Origin: Methanobacteriota archaeon
GTDB taxonomy: Archaea; Thermoplasmatota; Poseidoniia; Poseidoniales; Poseidoniaceae
Length of the DNA stretch: 9,570 nt
Direction of reading: 5' to 3'
NCBI GenBank assembly: GCA_018662715.1
Contig: JABJFP010000020.1
Span: forward strand, 1-9,570
Part shown: positions 7,260 to 9,570 of the stretch, one piece after another
Layout: the number at the start of each line of letters is the position of its first letter
Numbering within the stretch: the first letter of the stretch is position 1
Program-made: the position numbers and the translations under genes
The notes under the pieces: model-generated
Database searches by the model: none
Seen by the model: only the letters and a program-made list of their open reading frames with translations
What the model was told of the DNA's origin: nothing

Positions 7260-7567
7260 AACAGACCGGAACACTGGTGTATGACATGAGTCAAGAATCC
7301 GGAACAAACTCTTGGATGGCTCAAGCAACCGAGAATCCTATCCTAAGGGGCTTTCTTATTTTTGCAGCATTCCGAGCAGTCTACGGAATGGGGATATTGG
7401 TTGTGACCTACTTTCTTGCGACAAGCGAAGAGACACCATGGTGGACTTCAATCATCTTCCTCGGATTCTCAATGGTGTTTTCGAGGGTACTCTTCCGGGC
7501 ATTGAAGCGACGGTGGCCAAATGTGTTCCATAAGGAACCAAGAACGAACCTAGAAGGCAACGAGTGA
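7256..7567 (+). CDS. Small predicted two-helix membrane protein, function unknown
   Basis: I do not recognise the family. The 103-residue product has two hydrophobic segments, about residues 31-54 (GFLIFAAFRAVYGMGILVVT...) and 62-80 (WWTSIIFLGFSMVFSRVLF). They are joined by a short acidic, Trp-containing turn and followed by a basic stretch (RALKRRW) and a polar C terminus. By the positive-inside rule the C terminus is probably cytoplasmic, and a two-helix hairpin would then put the N terminus inside too. ATG 7256 overlaps the preceding stop as ATGA, suggesting translational coupling with the surface-protein gene. An in-frame ATG at 7286, with GGTG ending 6 bases before it, is a serious alternative and would remove 10 residues. 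Its stop is one base from the stop of the convergent gdhA. It could be an accessory protein of the surface protein, on position only. Confidence 0.75.
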   Translation: MKQTGTLVYDMSQESGTNSWMAQATENPILRGFLIFAAFRAVYGMGILVVTYFLATSEETPWWTSIIFLGFSMVFSRVLFRALKRRWPNVFHKEPRTNLEGNE

Positions 7568-7568
7568 A

Positions 7569-8924
7569 TCAAACGACACCTTGAGCAATCATTGCCTCGG
7601 CTACCTTCAGGAAACCTGCAACGTTTGCGCCAAAGACGTAATCTCCTTCTCGGCCGTATTCCTTGGCCGTTTCTGAAGCATTCTTGTGGATGTTGATCAT
7701 GATGTTCTCAAGACGTTCATCCACTTCTTCGCGGCTCCAACCCAAACGGAGGGAGTTTTGTGACATTTCGAGTCCAGAGGTTGCAACACCGCCGGCGTTA
7801 CTTGCCTTACCGGGTGCGAAAAGGATTCCAGAATTATGGAAGACTTCTACAGCTTCGGGGGTGCATGGCATGTTTGCACCTTCGCCAACTGCGATGACCT
7901 TGTTTGCTACAAGCATCTTTGCTTCTTCTCCGTTGATTTCGTTTTGAGTTGCACATGGTAGAGCAACGTCAACATCAATTCCCCAAAGGCCGTTAAGCGA
8001 AGGTTCAGGTCCACTTTCAGTGAACGTGGCTGAAGGGAACTGCTTTGCGTATTCAGAGATACGCCCACGACGGTTGTTCTTCAAATCCATAATCCAAGCC
8101 AACTTCTCTCGGTCAATACCATCAGCGTCGTGAATGAATCCAGAGGAGTCCGACATTGTGACTGGCTTTCCACCCAAGTCGAGGACTTTTTCACATGCAA
8201 ATTGAGCGACATTTCCCGAGCCTGAGATTGACACGGATGCGCCTTCAAAGGATTTGCCTTTTGTAGCGAGCATTTCTCGGGCAAAGTAAACTAAACCGTA
8301 TCCCGTAGCTTCTGGACGGATGAGTGAACCACCATAGGAAATACCTTTTCCAGTCAAAACTCCACCTTGGAATTCGTTTTGTAAGCGCTTGTACATTCCA
8401 AACATGTAACCGATTTCACGACCACCAACGCCAATGTCACCGGCAGGGACATCGCAATCTTGGCCGATATGGCGCCATAGTTCCATCATGAAGGACTGAC
8501 AAAACCGCATCACTTCCCCGTCAGACTTCCCCTTAGGGTTGAAGTCAGCGCCACCTTTTCCGCCACCCATTGGGAGTCCGGTAAGGGAGTTCTTGAAAAT
8601 CTGCTCAAAGGCAAGGAACTTCAGGATTGAGGCATTGACACTTGGATGGAAACGCAATCCGCCTTTGTAGGGGCCAATTGCACCGTTGAATTGTATTCGA
8701 AAACCTCGGTTAACTTGTGTTTCTCCAGCATCATCGACCCAAGGAACTCGGAAGTGGATCAAGCGTTCTGGCTCTACAACTCGCTCAACAACGGATACAT
8801 ACTCTGGATGGGCCTCAAGTACGGGCTCAAGAGATTCAAGAACTTCTTTCACCGCTTGGTGGAACTCAGGTTGGTCGGGGTCACGGGCTACAACTTTTGC
8901 GTAAATGGCATCACTAGGGCTCAT
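7569..8924 (-). CDS. gdhA: NADP-specific glutamate dehydrogenase, bacterial GdhA type
   Basis: Catalyses reversible reductive amination of 2-oxoglutarate with ammonium to glutamate in the cytoplasm, a main route of ammonium assimilation. The 451-residue product is close in length to E. coli GdhA (447) and follows it motif by motif: PYKGGLRFHPSVN (Lys87, substrate site), LPMGGGKGGADF (catalytic Lys123), DVPAGDIGVGGREIGYM (Asp163), GKGISYGGSLIRPEATGYG, the Rossmann-fold SGSGNVAQFA (about 235-240) with SDSSG after the second strand (favouring NADP), ALPCATQNEI, EGANMPCTPEA and APGKASNAGGVATSGLEMSQN. ATG 8924 was chosen because GAAGGA lies 6 bases upstream; GTG 8942 would add 6 residues that include that site. 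It is convergent with the upstream operon. Shorter archaeal-type enzymes differ in these motifs, so this copy was probably acquired from bacteria (inference). Confidence 0.96.
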   Translation of the reverse strand: MSPSDAIYAKVVARDPDQPEFHQAVKEVLESLEPVLEAHPEYVSVVERVVEPERLIHFRVPWVDDAGETQVNRGFRIQFNGAIGPYKGGLRFHPSVNASILKFLAFEQIFKNSLTGLPMGGGKGGADFNPKGKSDGEVMRFCQSFMMELWRHIGQDCDVPAGDIGVGGREIGYMFGMYKRLQNEFQGGVLTGKGISYGGSLIRPEATGYGLVYFAREMLATKGKSFEGASVSISGSGNVAQFACEKVLDLGGKPVTMSDSSGFIHDADGIDREKLAWIMDLKNNRRGRISEYAKQFPSATFTESGPEPSLNGLWGIDVDVALPCATQNEINGEEAKMLVANKVIAVGEGANMPCTPEAVEVFHNSGILFAPGKASNAGGVATSGLEMSQNSLRLGWSREEVDERLENIMINIHKNASETAKEYGREGDYVFGANVAGFLKVAEAMIAQGVV

Positions 8925-8930
8925 CTTTAT

Positions 8931-8936
8931 TCCTTC
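8931..8936 (-). promoter_or_regulatory. Ribosome-binding site that decides the gdhA start
   Basis: On the minus strand GAAGGA ends 6 bases before the ATG at 8924. The context GGAATAAAGATG closely resembles the rpl30e leader GGAATAAAAATG, which supports this start over the upstream GTG. Confidence 0.75.
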
Positions 8937-8937
8937 T

Positions 8938-8950
8938 AACACATTGTGTT
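8938..8950 (-). promoter_or_regulatory. 13-bp dyad just before the gdhA ribosome-binding site, possible operator
   Basis: AACACA-A-TGTGTT (minus strand) is a perfect 6+1+6 palindrome lying 14-26 bases before the gdhA ATG. A one-base centre cannot form an RNA loop, so a DNA-binding protein site is the more natural reading. A weak AT-rich stretch (CCATTAGAAA, minus strand, around 8968-8977) could be a TATA box placing the transcription start near the dyad. The palindrome is seen; operator function is inferred and chance is not excluded. Confidence 0.35.
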
Positions 8951-9029
8951 GAGCCGCCCTAGCATAGACCCTTTCTAATGGTTGTCCCTAGACCACCTCA
9001 ACAAACCCCAAACTGAGAGCATATTGGAC

Positions 9030-9476
9030 TCAACGGTAAGGGCAAACAGTGATGAAGCGTTCAAGTCGTTCAATACGCCTTCGTCCTTGGGCATCAATCT
9101 CACTCATGGCACGAATCGCTTCCTCAATGAGTGCGTGCTGGTCCTCCTGAACCCCAATCGTTTGGCGCAATTGGTCAAGCATGGCCCATTCATCTTCAGA
9201 AATGACATCGTCGTCCAAGGCTGCAATAAGAGCAGATTGGTAGGTTGTAACGTCGCCCATGTGGTGACCTCCAAAGGAATCATCATCTTCGAATGGCGAT
9301 GGGACTTCGCCTAATACAACAGAACGGCATTCTGCAGTATCAGCAGGAGCGACTCCCAAGCTTCGTGAAAGAACATGGAGGATTTGTGCTTCATCATCGG
9401 TAACGATTGCGTCGTCATAGGCGACCTTGAGAATTTCCAGATACAGGTAGAGACCACGGCTTGGGACAAGAGGCAT
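9030..9476 (-). CDS. Small protein with two TerB-like helical modules
   Basis: A 148-residue protein with an internal duplication. Residues 12-54 and 79-121 align without gaps over 43 positions with 11 identities, in the pattern Y..xL..A..DD.[IV].[TS].DE....L..L...[LI]GV. This acidic-turn helical pattern resembles TerB/tellurite-resistance-like and related alpha-helical domains; the match is by pattern only. The linker at 55-78 is acidic (EDDDSFGGHH). The tail is a basic helix (GRRRIERLERF). There is no signal peptide or membrane segment, so it is probably cytoplasmic. TerB-like proteins often bind metal through acidic residues, but no function can be assigned here. An in-frame stop four codons upstream supports ATG 9476; the only ribosome-binding-like GAGG (9491-9494) is 14 bases away, too far for normal use. 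It precedes gdhA on the same strand by 105 bases. Confidence 0.7.
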   Translation of the reverse strand: MPLVPSRGLYLYLEILKVAYDDAIVTDDEAQILHVLSRSLGVAPADTAECRSVVLGEVPSPFEDDDSFGGHHMGDVTTYQSALIAALDDDVISEDEWAMLDQLRQTIGVQEDQHALIEEAIRAMSEIDAQGRRRIERLERFITVCPYR

Positions 9477-9520
9477 GTTGTGTGTTTAGACCTCTTCTCT
9501 TTCAAACTTCGGTCGCTTTT

Positions 9521-9536
9521 CAATGAGCCCAATGAG
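9521..9536 (-). repeat. Short direct repeat in the leader of the TerB-like gene
   Basis: CAATGAG occurs twice on the plus strand (9521-9527 and 9530-9536) separated by CC, a 9-bp period (CTCATTG twice on the minus strand). It lies between the TATA-like stretch and the start of the TerB-like gene, near the expected transcription start. It could be a regulator site; it could also be chance. Confidence 0.35.
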
Positions 9537-9540
9537 GCAC

Positions 9541-9570
9541 TGAATTTATTTGTAATGCACATAATTACAA
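9541..9570 (-). promoter_or_regulatory. Candidate promoter with TATA-like element and adjoining inverted repeat
   Basis: On the minus strand, ACAAATAAATTC (about 9542-9553) is the best TATA-like stretch upstream of the TerB-like gene. It would place a start near 9520 and give a leader of about 45 bases. Directly upstream and partly overlapping it is a perfect inverted repeat, TTGTAAT-N7-ATTACAA (9550-9556 and 9564-9570), which reaches the window edge and may continue. It could serve this gene, or a divergent gene to the right, or both. Confidence 0.4.

Noticed and set aside
8646..8939. Several plus-strand open frames opposite the 5' part of gdhA
   Set aside because: They run antisense to strongly conserved GdhA sequence, show no start signals, and three different frames are open at once, as expected for shadows.
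8925..8942. GTG 8942 as the gdhA start
   Set aside because: The six extra residues are encoded over the GAAGGA ribosome-binding site of ATG 8924, and the length from 8924 already fits the family.
9311..9562. An overlapping 83-codon minus-strand open frame extending further upstream than the TerB-like gene
   Set aside because: It is in another frame, has no recognisable pattern, and overlaps the clearly repeated TerB-like modules. It would also place coding sequence over the promoter-like elements.
1..9570. CRISPR arrays, insertion sequences, tRNA genes or phage/defence genes
   Set aside because: No regularly spaced repeats with unique spacers, no transposase-like frames or terminal repeats, and no tRNA cloverleaf were seen in the gaps. 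All long stretches are accounted for by the seven genes listed.

Overview
The window looks like a piece of a planktonic archaeal genome, most likely a marine group II euryarchaeon (Candidatus Poseidoniia). The archaeal assignment is firm: the largest RNA polymerase subunit is split into A' and A'' genes, and these are followed by ribosomal protein L30e, a classic archaeal cluster. The narrower assignment is inference. It rests on moderate GC content, a bacterial-type NADP-glutamate dehydrogenase, and a giant Asp-rich type-3-thrombospondin surface protein of a style common in that group. No ribosomal RNA or other marker is present to settle it.

Layout. Bases 2-3738 (+) carry the 3' part of rpoA1 (its 5' end lies outside the window), rpoA2 with a long extra N-terminal segment, and rpl30e, all closely packed. 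Bases 3795-7259 (+) encode a 1154-residue cell-surface protein. It has a signal peptide, seven propeller-like repeats, a cysteine-paired Ca-binding-type Asp-rich stalk, one transmembrane helix, and a cytoplasmic Gln/Pro-rich tail with three 13-residue repeats. A small two-helix membrane protein overlaps its stop codon by 4 bases. Bases 7569-8924 (-) encode glutamate dehydrogenase, converging on the small membrane gene with a single base between the stop codons. Bases 9030-9476 (-) encode a small protein made of two copies of a TerB-like helical module. The last 94 bases look like its promoter region and hold an inverted repeat and a short direct repeat.

How the parts relate. The polymerase genes and L30e are housekeeping expression genes, probably one transcript; rpoA2 and rpl30e, like gdhA, have a purine-rich ribosome-binding site 6 bases before the start. 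The surface protein and the small membrane protein look translationally coupled and may work together at the envelope. They sit where other archaea usually have nusA and ribosomal protein genes. Glutamate dehydrogenase (ammonium assimilation) and the TerB-like gene share a strand but are separated by 105 bases, so they may be transcribed separately.

The window is mostly ordinary. The points most worth following are the rpoA2 N-terminal domain, the altered bridge-helix start in A', the surface-protein/small-membrane-protein pair, and the dyad elements before gdhA and the TerB-like gene. There is no evidence here of a defence system, CRISPR array, mobile element or RNA gene. No stretch over 300 bases lacks a gene.
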